Below are positions 1-8,474 of a stretch of 10,842 nt of DNA, piece by piece; within the stretch, counting starts at the first letter, position 1; each line of letters begins with the position of its first letter. A program made the position numbers and the translations under genes. The DNA is from Deltaproteobacteria bacterium (GTDB taxonomy: Bacteria > Desulfobacterota > Desulfuromonadia > Geobacterales > Pseudopelobacteraceae), in assembly GCA_016219145.1 (NCBI GenBank), contig JACRCG010000171.1, forward strand, positions 1-10,842, given 5' to 3'. A model generated the notes under the pieces. That model saw only the letters and a list, made by a program, of their open reading frames with translations. It had not been told where the DNA came from and did not search any database.

Positions 1-16
1 CTCGCGCGCCTTGCAT
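1..16 (-). CDS. Probable start of korC, 2-oxoglutarate:ferredoxin oxidoreductase gamma subunit (partial)
   Basis: An ATG on the minus strand at 16-14 opens a frame (M-Q-G-A-R) that runs off the window edge 36 bases after the korB stop. In Geobacter-type kor clusters the gamma subunit gene follows korB, so this is where korC is expected. The only sequence support is a modest purine stretch (AGGGAAAAG) about ten bases upstream. Five residues cannot identify a protein, so the name comes from gene order alone and I leave the symbol blank. Confidence 0.35.
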
Positions 17-52
17 ATGGGACTTTTCCCTGTGCCGGATTTATAATGTAAA

Positions 53-871
53 TTACTTGGCGCCCTTGGAGCGCTCGATGACCTTCGCGTACTCGGCAGT
101 GTACTCGGGCCGTTCTTCCTTGTACAGGACTCCGGTAAGGATTTTACCCTGGAGCTGCTCAGGGCTCATCTTCTCGGCTGCCTTCACCGGCACCGCAATT
201 TCCTTGAGGCGGTTCATCATCTCGATGACCGACTTGAACTTGTTGCGGCGACCATAAGTAGTCGGGCAATCATCCAGAATCTCGACTACGGAGAAGCCCT
301 TGTGCTGAATGGCCTCGACGATCAGTTTGTCGATCTGGTTGGCGTGAAATGCGGTGCCACGAGCAACAAAAGTAGCGCCGGCGCCGATAGCCAGTTTGGC
401 AATGTCGAAGTTCGGATCAGGGTTGCCATAAGGGGTGGTGGAGGCTTTATGACCGGTTGGCGTGGCCGGAGAAAACTGGCCGCCGGTCATGCCGTAGATA
501 TAGTTGTTCATGATGATGTAGGTCATGTCGATGTTGCGACGACAGGCGTGAATGAAGTGGTTGCCGCCGATGGCGGTACCGTCACCATCGCCGCCGACCA
601 GAATGACATTCATTTCCGGTTTGGCAAGCTTTACGCCGGTGGCAAAAGCTGCGGCACGGCCATGGGCGGTGTGTAGTGTGCAGCAATCCATATAGCCCGG
701 CAGACGCGACGCACAGCCGATGCCGGATACGATGGCGGTGTTTTCTTTCTGGAGCTGGAGCGTATCAATCGCACGAATCAGCCCTTTCATGACGATGCCG
801 TGTCCGCAACCGGGACACCAGATGTGAGGCAGTTTGCCGGGGCGAACCCATTTATCATAATCGAATGCCAT
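53..871 (-). CDS. korB: 2-oxoglutarate:ferredoxin oxidoreductase, beta (thiamine diphosphate) subunit
   Basis: This is the TPP-binding subunit of the 2-oxoacid:ferredoxin oxidoreductase that converts 2-oxoglutarate and CoA to succinyl-CoA and CO2 with reduction of ferredoxin in the cytoplasm. The 272-residue product has CPGCGHG at 19-25, GIGCASR at 50-56, an HGRAAAFATG segment at 70-79, and the TPP/Mg motif GDGDG at 94-98 closed by NN at 122-123 and YGMTGGQ at 126-132. The frame is open 38 codons further upstream, but that stretch lies inside korA. I chose the ATG at 871-869 because AAGGAGG sits nine bases before it and the protein then starts as family members do (MAFDYDKW). The korA stop is separated from this ATG by one base, which suggests translational coupling. 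The substrate is assigned mainly from the icd-mdh-kor context; a pyruvate or branched-chain relative is less likely. Confidence 0.93.
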   Translation of the reverse strand: MAFDYDKWVRPGKLPHIWCPGCGHGIVMKGLIRAIDTLQLQKENTAIVSGIGCASRLPGYMDCCTLHTAHGRAAAFATGVKLAKPEMNVILVGGDGDGTAIGGNHFIHACRRNIDMTYIIMNNYIYGMTGGQFSPATPTGHKASTTPYGNPDPNFDIAKLAIGAGATFVARGTAFHANQIDKLIVEAIQHKGFSVVEILDDCPTTYGRRNKFKSVIEMMNRLKEIAVPVKAAEKMSPEQLQGKILTGVLYKEERPEYTAEYAKVIERSKGAK

Positions 872-872
872 G

Positions 873-2006
873 TTACTTAACCTCCTTGATCTTCTCGAGT
901 ATCTGGTCAGGATTGATCGGCTCACCGTCAACGCGGAAGATACCGAGTACCGGGGCCTTGCCCTGCGCACAACGCTCCAGTTCACCAGCGCACATGCCCA
1001 GATTCATCTCGGGGCAGATAAAGCCCTTGACCTTGCCGGCTAAAGCCTTGATCTGCTTGTCCGGGAAAGGCCAGAAAGTTTTGATGCGGAACATGCCGGC
1101 CTTGAGACCCTGCTCACGGGCTACGTTGACTGCGTAGCGGGCAGAGCGTGATGTGGAGCCATAGGCAACGACAACTACATCGGCATCATCCAGCATGTAT
1201 TCTTCAAATTCTACGATGTCATCCACATTGGCTTCTACCTTGCGAACCTGACGCTCTTCCTCGGCCTGTACAATTTCGGCCTTGGTGGTCGGGAAGCCGT
1301 CCTGCATCTTGTTGAGGCCGGTAACATGGAATTTGTAGCCGGAGCCAAAAGCGGCCAGAGGAGGCACATCGCCGAAACTGGTGTCGTATGGTTTGTACTT
1401 GTCAGGTGCAACAGTCGGAGCTTTGCGGGGAATCACTTCTATCTCGCCCGGTTCCGGAAAAACAATGCGCTCGCGCATATGAGCCACGATCTCATCCGGC
1501 ATGACCATAACCGGAGTACGATACTTTTCTGAGAGGTTAAAAGCCCGGATAACCTCTTCATAGGTTTCCTGCACTGAAGCAGGTGTCAGGCAGATAGCCG
1601 GATGGTCTCCATGAGTACCCCATTTGGCGCACATTACGTCCGACTGTGAAGGACCGGTCGGCATGCCGGTCGATGGTCCGCCGCGCATGACGTTGTAAAC
1701 CACGCAGGGAATCTCGGCAATACAGCCGTAGCCGATCAGTTCCTGCTTGAGTGAAAGGCCAGGTCCGGAGGTCGAGGTAAGCACCTTGGCGCCGGTCAGC
1801 GCAGCTCCAAGAATGGCAGCCATCGCGCCAATTTCGTCTTCCATCTGAATAAATTTGCCGCCGACCTTTGGAAGCTCAACGGACATGACCTCGGCAACTT
1901 CGGTCGAAGGTGTGATCGGGTAGCCGCCGAAAAAATTGCAGCCGGCGTATAGAGCGCCTTGTGCTGCGGCTTCGTTACCCTGAAGAAACGCTACTTTTTT
2001 GGACAC
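873..2006 (-). CDS. korA: 2-oxoglutarate:ferredoxin oxidoreductase, alpha subunit
   Basis: This is the alpha subunit of the same oxidoreductase, containing the pyrimidine-binding domain of the TPP site (about residues 1-190), a middle domain, and a C-terminal transketolase-like domain (about 275-377). Visible motifs are GNEA at 10-13, GYPITPSTE at 28-36, QMEDEIGA at 54-61 (Glu58 fits the glutamate that contacts TPP), TSTSGPGLSL at 77-86 and RGGPSTGMPT at 108-117. The length of 377 residues is normal for a split alpha subunit. The start codon is GTG at 2006-2004, placed nine bases after a strong AGGAGG. The nearer ATG at 2013-2011 is only two bases from the AGGAGG and opens a different, 12-residue frame. 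It follows korD by 21 bases and runs into korB with a one-base gap, so korDAB is an operon. Confidence 0.94.
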   Translation of the reverse strand: MSKKVAFLQGNEAAAQGALYAGCNFFGGYPITPSTEVAEVMSVELPKVGGKFIQMEDEIGAMAAILGAALTGAKVLTSTSGPGLSLKQELIGYGCIAEIPCVVYNVMRGGPSTGMPTGPSQSDVMCAKWGTHGDHPAICLTPASVQETYEEVIRAFNLSEKYRTPVMVMPDEIVAHMRERIVFPEPGEIEVIPRKAPTVAPDKYKPYDTSFGDVPPLAAFGSGYKFHVTGLNKMQDGFPTTKAEIVQAEEERQVRKVEANVDDIVEFEEYMLDDADVVVVAYGSTSRSARYAVNVAREQGLKAGMFRIKTFWPFPDKQIKALAGKVKGFICPEMNLGMCAGELERCAQGKAPVLGIFRVDGEPINPDQILEKIKEVK

Positions 2007-2027
2007 TGTTCATTTCCTCCTGTAGAA

Positions 2028-2225
2028 TTAATCTGTTATGACTTTAATAGCGAAGTCTGGACAACGCAGTTCACACTGCATGCACTTGATACAGGCCTCC
2101 AGGTTCTTGACGCCGACAACAAAACCCTGCATCTCCAGAACCTGTTTGGGGCAAAACTCGACACAGATGTGGCACCCCTTGCAATACTTCTCAATAATCT
2201 CGATTTTAGGCAGTTTTTTCTCCAT
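2028..2225 (-). CDS. korD: 2-oxoglutarate:ferredoxin oxidoreductase, delta subunit (2x[4Fe-4S] ferredoxin)
   Basis: This small 65-residue ferredoxin subunit carries electrons from the TPP site of Kor to external ferredoxin. It has two complete CxxCxxCxxxCP clusters, with Cys15, 18, 21, 25 and Cys45, 48, 51, 55, each last Cys followed by Pro as in bacterial 2x[4Fe-4S] ferredoxins. There is no extra domain, which fits the four-subunit form of the enzyme. The ATG at 2225-2223 has AAGGAG about nine bases upstream. It is the first gene of the korDAB set and lies 131 bases after mdh, a gap that holds a hairpin. Whether korD has its own promoter or is read from icd-mdh is not clear; I saw no convincing sigma-70 boxes in the gap. 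Confidence 0.93.
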   Translation of the reverse strand: MEKKLPKIEIIEKYCKGCHICVEFCPKQVLEMQGFVVGVKNLEACIKCMQCELRCPDFAIKVITD

Positions 2226-2286
2226 CTGGAAATACTCCTTTATTCCGTAATAAAAGGTGTGAAATTCAGACCCCCATAACGTGGCA

Positions 2287-2316
2287 AAAGAAGGGCAGAA
2301 AGTTCCACCCTTCTTT
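2287..2316 (-). terminator. Hairpin between mdh and korD, possible weak terminator or processing site
   Basis: A perfect 9-bp stem (AAAGAAGGG with CCCTTCTTT) encloses a 12-base loop, 41 bases after the mdh stop on the minus strand. The 3' arm ends in TTTT and then GCC, so the U-tract is short. It could be a leaky terminator that lowers kor expression relative to icd-mdh, or an mRNA-stabilising structure at the mdh 3' end. Confidence 0.5.
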
Positions 2317-2356
2317 CACTGATTCATCGTGGTCTGTTAGGTTTGATGTAAAATGT

Positions 2357-3310
2357 TTACTTCATGCTTCCGACAAGATCTTTCACGGCGGCAACCGATT
2401 TGTCCATCATGGCCTGTTCTTCGGCATCCAGCTTGAACTGAATGATGTTTTCAACGCCCTTCTCGCCAAGAACTGCCGGCACGCCGACATAGTAGCCGTT
2501 AACGCCGAACTCTCCCTGGAGGAAACAGCAGGTCGGAAGAACGCGCTTCTGATCCTTGAGGATTGACTCCGCCATGGCAATTGCAGACGAAGCTGGCGAG
2601 TAGAAGGCTGAACCGGTTTTAAGCAGGGCGACTACTTCGCCGCCGGCACCGCGAGTACGCTTGACCATGGCCTCCATAACTTCCTTGGCCTTGGCGGCAT
2701 CATTGTATTTCTGCTCCAGAAGTTCCATGACCGGGATGCCGTTGACGCTGGCATAGCGAACCAGCGGTACCATATCATCGCCGTGTCCACCCAGAGTCAT
2801 GGCTGTTACGTCTTTGACCGATACGCCCAGCTCCCAGGCGATAAAGGTAGCGAAACGGGCCGAATCAAGAACTCCTGCCTGACCGATTACACGATTGTAG
2901 GGGAAACCGGTGATCTTCTGGCAGAGAGTAACCATGGCGTCCAGCGGGTTGGAGATAACGATAACGATTGAATCGGGAGCATACTGTTTGATGCCTTCGG
3001 CGACCGAAGTCATGATCTTGGAGTTGACTTCGATCAGGTCATCACGGCTCATGCCGGGTTTGCGGGGAAGTCCGGCGGTCACAATTACAATGTCAGAACC
3101 TTTGATGTCCTCATAATTGTTGGTGCCTTTCAGGTTTACGTCATAACGGTCGACCGGTCCTACTTCTGCGATGTCGAGCATCTTGCCCTGCGGCAGGCCT
3201 TCTACGATGTCAAACAGTACAACATCACCAAGTTCACGCAGAGCGCAAAGCTGAGCAAGAACGCCACCAATCTGTCCGCCGCCGATGAGAGAAATCTTTT
3301 TCCGAGCCAT
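2357..3310 (-). CDS. mdh: Malate dehydrogenase (NAD-dependent, LDH-like type)
   Basis: Mdh oxidises malate to oxaloacetate with NAD in the TCA cycle. The 317-residue protein has the Rossmann motif GGGQIGG at 10-16 and Asp34 at the end of the second beta strand, which selects NAD over NADP. Substrate-site residues are visible: Arg83 in GLPRKPGMSR (the arginine that separates malate from lactate dehydrogenases), Arg89, Asn121 in SNPLD, the Asp149/Arg152 pair in LDSARF, and the catalytic His176 in GGHGDD. The active site is therefore complete, and the length is normal for the LDH-like MDH group. GAGGAGG lies eight bases before the ATG. It follows icd by 102 bases and precedes korD. That gap has no clear terminator, so co-transcription with icd is likely. 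Confidence 0.96.
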   Translation of the reverse strand: MARKKISLIGGGQIGGVLAQLCALRELGDVVLFDIVEGLPQGKMLDIAEVGPVDRYDVNLKGTNNYEDIKGSDIVIVTAGLPRKPGMSRDDLIEVNSKIMTSVAEGIKQYAPDSIVIVISNPLDAMVTLCQKITGFPYNRVIGQAGVLDSARFATFIAWELGVSVKDVTAMTLGGHGDDMVPLVRYASVNGIPVMELLEQKYNDAAKAKEVMEAMVKRTRGAGGEVVALLKTGSAFYSPASSAIAMAESILKDQKRVLPTCCFLQGEFGVNGYYVGVPAVLGEKGVENIIQFKLDAEEQAMMDKSVAAVKDLVGSMK

Positions 3311-3412
3311 GTTTGTTTCCTCCTCAAAATAGTTTGATGTACAAATGAGGCAGGTGAGTACAAAGCACGCACCCGCGTTTTGTCATTGTTGTTTTTACTT
3401 TGGTAACCTTGC
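3311..3412 (-). other. icd-mdh spacer
   Basis: These 102 bases hold the mdh ribosome binding site (GAGGAGG, 3319-3325). I found no strong hairpin with a T-run and no good promoter boxes. TTTGTAC occurs twice, at 3356-3362 and 3335-3341 on the minus strand, but the pair is too weak to call an operator. Confidence 0.4.
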
Positions 3413-5641
<2,229 letters not shown>

Positions 5642-5662
5642 GTTCTCTCCTTGTTTTTTCGT

Positions 5663-5677
5663 ATAACTACAAGTTAT
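5663..5677. promoter_or_regulatory. 15-bp palindrome in the icd leader
   Basis: ATAACT-N3-AGTTAT is a perfect inverted repeat lying 22 bases before the icd start codon and downstream of the predicted transcription start. It could be a second operator or a small leader hairpin near the ribosome binding site. Its arms are A/T-rich and short, so chance cannot be excluded. Confidence 0.3.
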
Positions 5678-5707
5678 TACGGCAATATATAGCCTGAGTA
5701 AAAATTC

Positions 5708-5722
5708 TGTATACAGTATACA
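5708..5722. promoter_or_regulatory. Palindromic operator candidate over the icd -10 box
   Basis: TGTATAC-T-GTATACA is a perfect 7+1+7 dyad that fully covers the predicted -10 hexamer of the icd promoter. The two GTATAC cores are one base apart. The position is that of a classical repressor site blocking RNA polymerase. The GT-AT-AC core resembles sites of some GntR-family regulators, but the regulator cannot be identified from this window. Confidence 0.6.
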
Positions 5723-5741
5723 AAACCCTCCGGACTGTCAA
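5715..5741 (-). promoter_or_regulatory. Predicted sigma-70 promoter of icd
   Basis: On the minus strand TTGACA (5741-5736, a perfect -35) is followed after 15 bases by TATACT (5720-5715, five of six matches to the -10). The 15-base spacer is short; a 17-base spacing would place the -10 on TACTGT. The start codon lies about 75 bases downstream of the -10, giving a leader of roughly 65-70 bases. Confidence 0.5.
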
Positions 5742-5767
5742 GAAAAAACAATGAAGTCAGGAGGGTT
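5724..5767 (-). terminator. Terminator-like hairpin after the LysM gene
   Basis: AACCCTCC-x-GACT pairs with AGTC-x-GGAGGGTT in a 13-bp stem with one mismatch around an 18-base loop. On the minus strand the second arm ends in TTTT. It lies about 100 bases after the LysM gene stop and would end the aspS-LysM transcript. The icd -35 box straddles the edge of its loop and second arm, so terminator and promoter share bases. Confidence 0.6.
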
Positions 5768-5865
5768 AGAGCAATGCCGACATAGGATGGGCCGTATCAA
5801 GTTTGTGAGTTACATTAGTTTCATGACGGCTGCTTCCTGACACAAGAAGACATCCTGCCGAACGT

Positions 5866-6561
5866 TCATTTTTTGCCCGAGTATCGCCTCGCTCCATCTG
5901 CATCATCACGACTGAAACGACGCGGTATTACCAGCAGCTGCCCCGGCCAGAGACGTTTGGGATCGCTGATCTGGTCACGATTAGCCCGGTAAATGAGCGG
6001 CCAGAGTGATGAATCGTTGTATATCTCGGACCGACCGGCGATTTGGGGCAAAGTTTCACCGCGTCTGACAGTGTATGAAACCGGAAACTGCTGCCCGGAT
6101 TCTTTGACTGATGGCTTCGAAGGTGACGCCGACTCCCGGCCCGACTCAACCGCCTGATATTTTTCCTGTTTCAGAAGACGGAGTTCCGCCTCCGCAGCCT
6201 CGCGCATCAGCCGTTCTTCCTCAAGCTTTTGAGCCAGTTCTAATGCGCGACGGCGCTCTTCGGCAGCCTGCTTCTGTTTCAAGAGACGCAGTTCCAGACG
6301 GAGCAGCTCCGCTTTCTGGAACGCCAGCTGATAGTAAGTATCAGCCTCTCGGTCATCCTCCTGAACATGGAAGATCGCTTCTCCATGCTCGAAGGTTTCC
6401 AACAGGTTACGATACTCCTGCGGCAGCAGCTTGATGGCATCCTGGCGACCAAGCTCCTCGACCAGGGAAGTCGCCTTGCTGCGCCAGGTCGGCTCAGTAG
6501 TTGAACAACCTGCTAACATCATGGCACAAAAAAACGCTATGCAGGCAGCAAGGCGAGCCAT
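5866..6561 (-). CDS. LysM-domain lipoprotein with a coiled coil (function unknown)
   Basis: The 231-residue product begins with a lipoprotein signal peptide: Arg3, a hydrophobic stretch at 4-17 and the lipobox LAGC at 16-19, so Cys19 would be lipidated. Ser20 at the +2 position favours sorting to the outer membrane. Residues about 75-137 are rich in Glu, Arg, Lys and Leu in heptad style and look like a long coiled coil. After a Ser/Pro-rich linker comes one LysM domain at about 162-213 (YTVRRGETL to GQLLVIPR), which would bind peptidoglycan. A tether between outer membrane and wall is a reasonable inference; no enzyme domain is visible. The ATG is 10 bases after aspS and I see no Shine-Dalgarno sequence, so translation may depend on coupling to aspS. 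I cannot name the gene. Confidence 0.85.
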   Translation of the reverse strand: MARLAACIAFFCAMMLAGCSTTEPTWRSKATSLVEELGRQDAIKLLPQEYRNLLETFEHGEAIFHVQEDDREADTYYQLAFQKAELLRLELRLLKQKQAAEERRRALELAQKLEEERLMREAAEAELRLLKQEKYQAVESGRESASPSKPSVKESGQQFPVSYTVRRGETLPQIAGRSEIYNDSSLWPLIYRANRDQISDPKRLWPGQLLVIPRRFSRDDADGARRYSGKK

Positions 6562-6571
6562 GAATCTGAGA

Positions 6572-8356
6572 TTACACCGTTTTTTCGGCCAGACGGATAC
6601 CCAGCTCCCGGAGCTGCTTGAGATCCACCGGCGAAGGAGCCTCGGACATCATGCACGTACCTTTCTGAGTTTTGGGAAAGGCGATAACGTCACGGATGGA
6701 ATCGCTTCCGGTCAGGAGCATGATCAGACGATCCATTCCAAAGGCGATGCCGCCATGCGGCGGAGTTCCAAACTCAAGAGCATCCAGCAGAAAACCGAAC
6801 TTGCTGCGGGCATCCTCGACCGACATGCCCAGAAGCTTGAACATCAGCGACTGGACCTGTTCCTGGTGAATCCTGATCGATCCGCCACCGATCTCGTTGC
6901 CATTTAAAACAAGATCATAGGCCTTGGCACGGCAGCGCCCCGGATCAGACTCGACAAATTCGATGTCCTCATCCATTGGTGCGGTGAAGGGGTGATGTAC
7001 CGCCGCCCAACGCTTTTCGTCTTCGTCCCATTCCAGCAGCGGGAAGTCTGTTACCCAGACAAAGCGATAATCATCCTTGCTGGTCAGCTTGAGAATGTTG
7101 GCCAGATGGTTGCGCAGTTTGCCGAGCGAATCGTTAACGACTTTCGGTTTGTCAGCCACAAAGAAGAGCAGGTCGCCTTCCTGTGCTCCGAAATTTGCGT
7201 TCATCGCAGCGATCTCATCAGCAGTAAAAAACTTGGCGATCGGTGAGTGCCATTCGCCATTTTCAATCTTGACGTAGGCCAGACCCTTGGCGCCGTAAAT
7301 TTTAACAAAGTCGGTCAGATCATCGATTTCCTTACGGGAGAAACCTGAGCATCCTTTGGCGTTCAGTCCCTTGATGATACCCCCTTTGGCGGCTACATCG
7401 GCAAAGACCTTGAAACCGGAGGCTTGGACAAGATCGGTAAGCTCGCACAGCTCCATACCGAAACGCATGTCGGGGTTGTCAACTCCGAAGCGACGAATCG
7501 CCTCGGCATAGGTAAGGCGTTCAATAGGCAGCTGCACCTGAACACCCTTGGCTTCCGTGAAGATGCGGGCCATCAGCCCTTCCATGACTGTAATGATATC
7601 TTCGCGGTCTATAAACGACATCTCGCAGTCGATCTGGGTAAACTCCGGCTGGCGGTCAGCGCGCAGGTCTTCATCACGGAAACAGCGCACTACCTGGAAA
7701 TAGCGGTCGAAACCGGAAATCATCAGAATCTGTTTGAATATCTGCGGTGACTGCGGCAGAGCGTAAAACTGCCCCTGATTGATACGCGACGGCACAAGAA
7801 AGTCACGCGCACCTTCCGGGGTGGACTTGGTCAGAAAAGGGGTTTCAAGTTCGATAAAACCGTTATCGGTCAGGTAGGAGCGGGTCAGCTGGGAGACCCT
7901 GGAGCGCAGGATCAGGTTGTGCTGCAGCTGGGGACGGCGCAAATCAAGGTAGCGGTACTTGAGGCGGATGTTCTCGCTGATATCGCTATGTTCGTCCAGC
8001 ATGAAAGGGAGCGGCTTGGAACGGTTGAGCAGTTTGCACTCCAGCACCTGGATCTCCACCTCGCCGGTCTTCATATTCGGGTTTACCGTGCCATCCGGAC
8101 GAGGGATAACCTTGCCTCTGACCGCCAGCACAAACTCGCTGCGCACATTTTCTGCGACAGAGTGGGCCGGACCGTTGACCTCCGGGTCAAAAACAATCTG
8201 GGCAATCCCTTCACGGTCGCGCAGATCGATAAAAATCAGCCCGCCATGGTCACGGCGACGCAGCGCCCACCCCATCAGAATAACTTCTCTGCCGACATCC
8301 GTCGCCCGCAGATCGCCGCAATAATGAGTCCGTTTCCAGTTTCCGAGTGTATCCAT
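6572..8356 (-). CDS. aspS: Aspartyl-tRNA synthetase, probably non-discriminating (Asp/Asn)
   Basis: AspS charges tRNA-Asp with aspartate. The 594-residue protein is of bacterial type: OB-fold anticodon-binding domain at about 1-110, class II catalytic core from about 140, the bacterial GAD insertion at about 290-425, motif 2 at FRDEDLRADRQPEFTQID (226-243) and motif 3 at GIAFGMDRLIMLLTG (536-550). The ending, with SEAPSPVD near 571-578, is complete. His37 in RRRDHGG and Gly81 in VRGKV occupy the positions that mark relaxed enzymes, which also make Asp-tRNA-Asn for GatCAB. The frame is open 19 codons further upstream, but those codons lie in the preceding hairpin and T-run. I place the start at the ATG at 8356-8354, five bases after GGAGG, giving the usual N-terminus (NWKRTHYCG). 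Confidence 0.96.
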   Translation of the reverse strand: MDTLGNWKRTHYCGDLRATDVGREVILMGWALRRRDHGGLIFIDLRDREGIAQIVFDPEVNGPAHSVAENVRSEFVLAVRGKVIPRPDGTVNPNMKTGEVEIQVLECKLLNRSKPLPFMLDEHSDISENIRLKYRYLDLRRPQLQHNLILRSRVSQLTRSYLTDNGFIELETPFLTKSTPEGARDFLVPSRINQGQFYALPQSPQIFKQILMISGFDRYFQVVRCFRDEDLRADRQPEFTQIDCEMSFIDREDIITVMEGLMARIFTEAKGVQVQLPIERLTYAEAIRRFGVDNPDMRFGMELCELTDLVQASGFKVFADVAAKGGIIKGLNAKGCSGFSRKEIDDLTDFVKIYGAKGLAYVKIENGEWHSPIAKFFTADEIAAMNANFGAQEGDLLFFVADKPKVVNDSLGKLRNHLANILKLTSKDDYRFVWVTDFPLLEWDEDEKRWAAVHHPFTAPMDEDIEFVESDPGRCRAKAYDLVLNGNEIGGGSIRIHQEQVQSLMFKLLGMSVEDARSKFGFLLDALEFGTPPHGGIAFGMDRLIMLLTGSDSIRDVIAFPKTQKGTCMMSEAPSPVDLKQLRELGIRLAEKTV

Positions 8357-8375
8357 ATCATCCTCCAGGTATGTT

Positions 8376-8466
8376 AAAAAAAATAAGCTCTCACAAAGCT
8401 CACCAAGTCTCAAAGAAAACTGAAAGGCCTAACACTCTTCTTTGTGTACTTTGTGCCTTTGTGAGA
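8376..8466 (-). terminator. Large CACAAAG-repeat hairpin with T8, probable lepB terminator
   Basis: Two 33-base arms (8389-8421 and 8434-8466) form an imperfect stem around a 12-base loop; the outer ten pairs (TCTCACAAAG with CTTTGTGAGA) are perfect. On the minus strand the first arm holds three CACAAAG units. The second arm is followed after a few bases by TTATTTTTTTT, giving a run of eight T at 8383-8376. The hairpin starts eight bases after the lepB stop, so it is well placed to end the lepA-lepB transcript. The unit structure also resembles dispersed intergenic repeats seen in many bacterial genomes. Confidence 0.7.
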
Positions 8467-8474
8467 AAATGGTG

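Noticed and set aside
21..32. GGGACTTTTCCC palindrome before the korC start
   Set aside because: The arms are only four or five bases, it has no promoter context, and the likeness to a eukaryotic factor site is coincidence.
872..985. 38-codon N-terminal extension of korB
   Set aside because: It lies within korA in another frame, has no family similarity, and the ATG at 871 has a strong AAGGAGG at the right distance.
1975..2013. 12-residue frame from the ATG just after the korA Shine-Dalgarno
   Set aside because: The ATG is only two bases from AGGAGG, too close for efficient starts, and the GTG nine bases away opens the real korA frame.
8357..8413. 19-codon N-terminal extension of aspS
   Set aside because: It would be translated from the terminator hairpin and T-run; the ATG at 8356 has GGAGG and gives the normal AspRS start.
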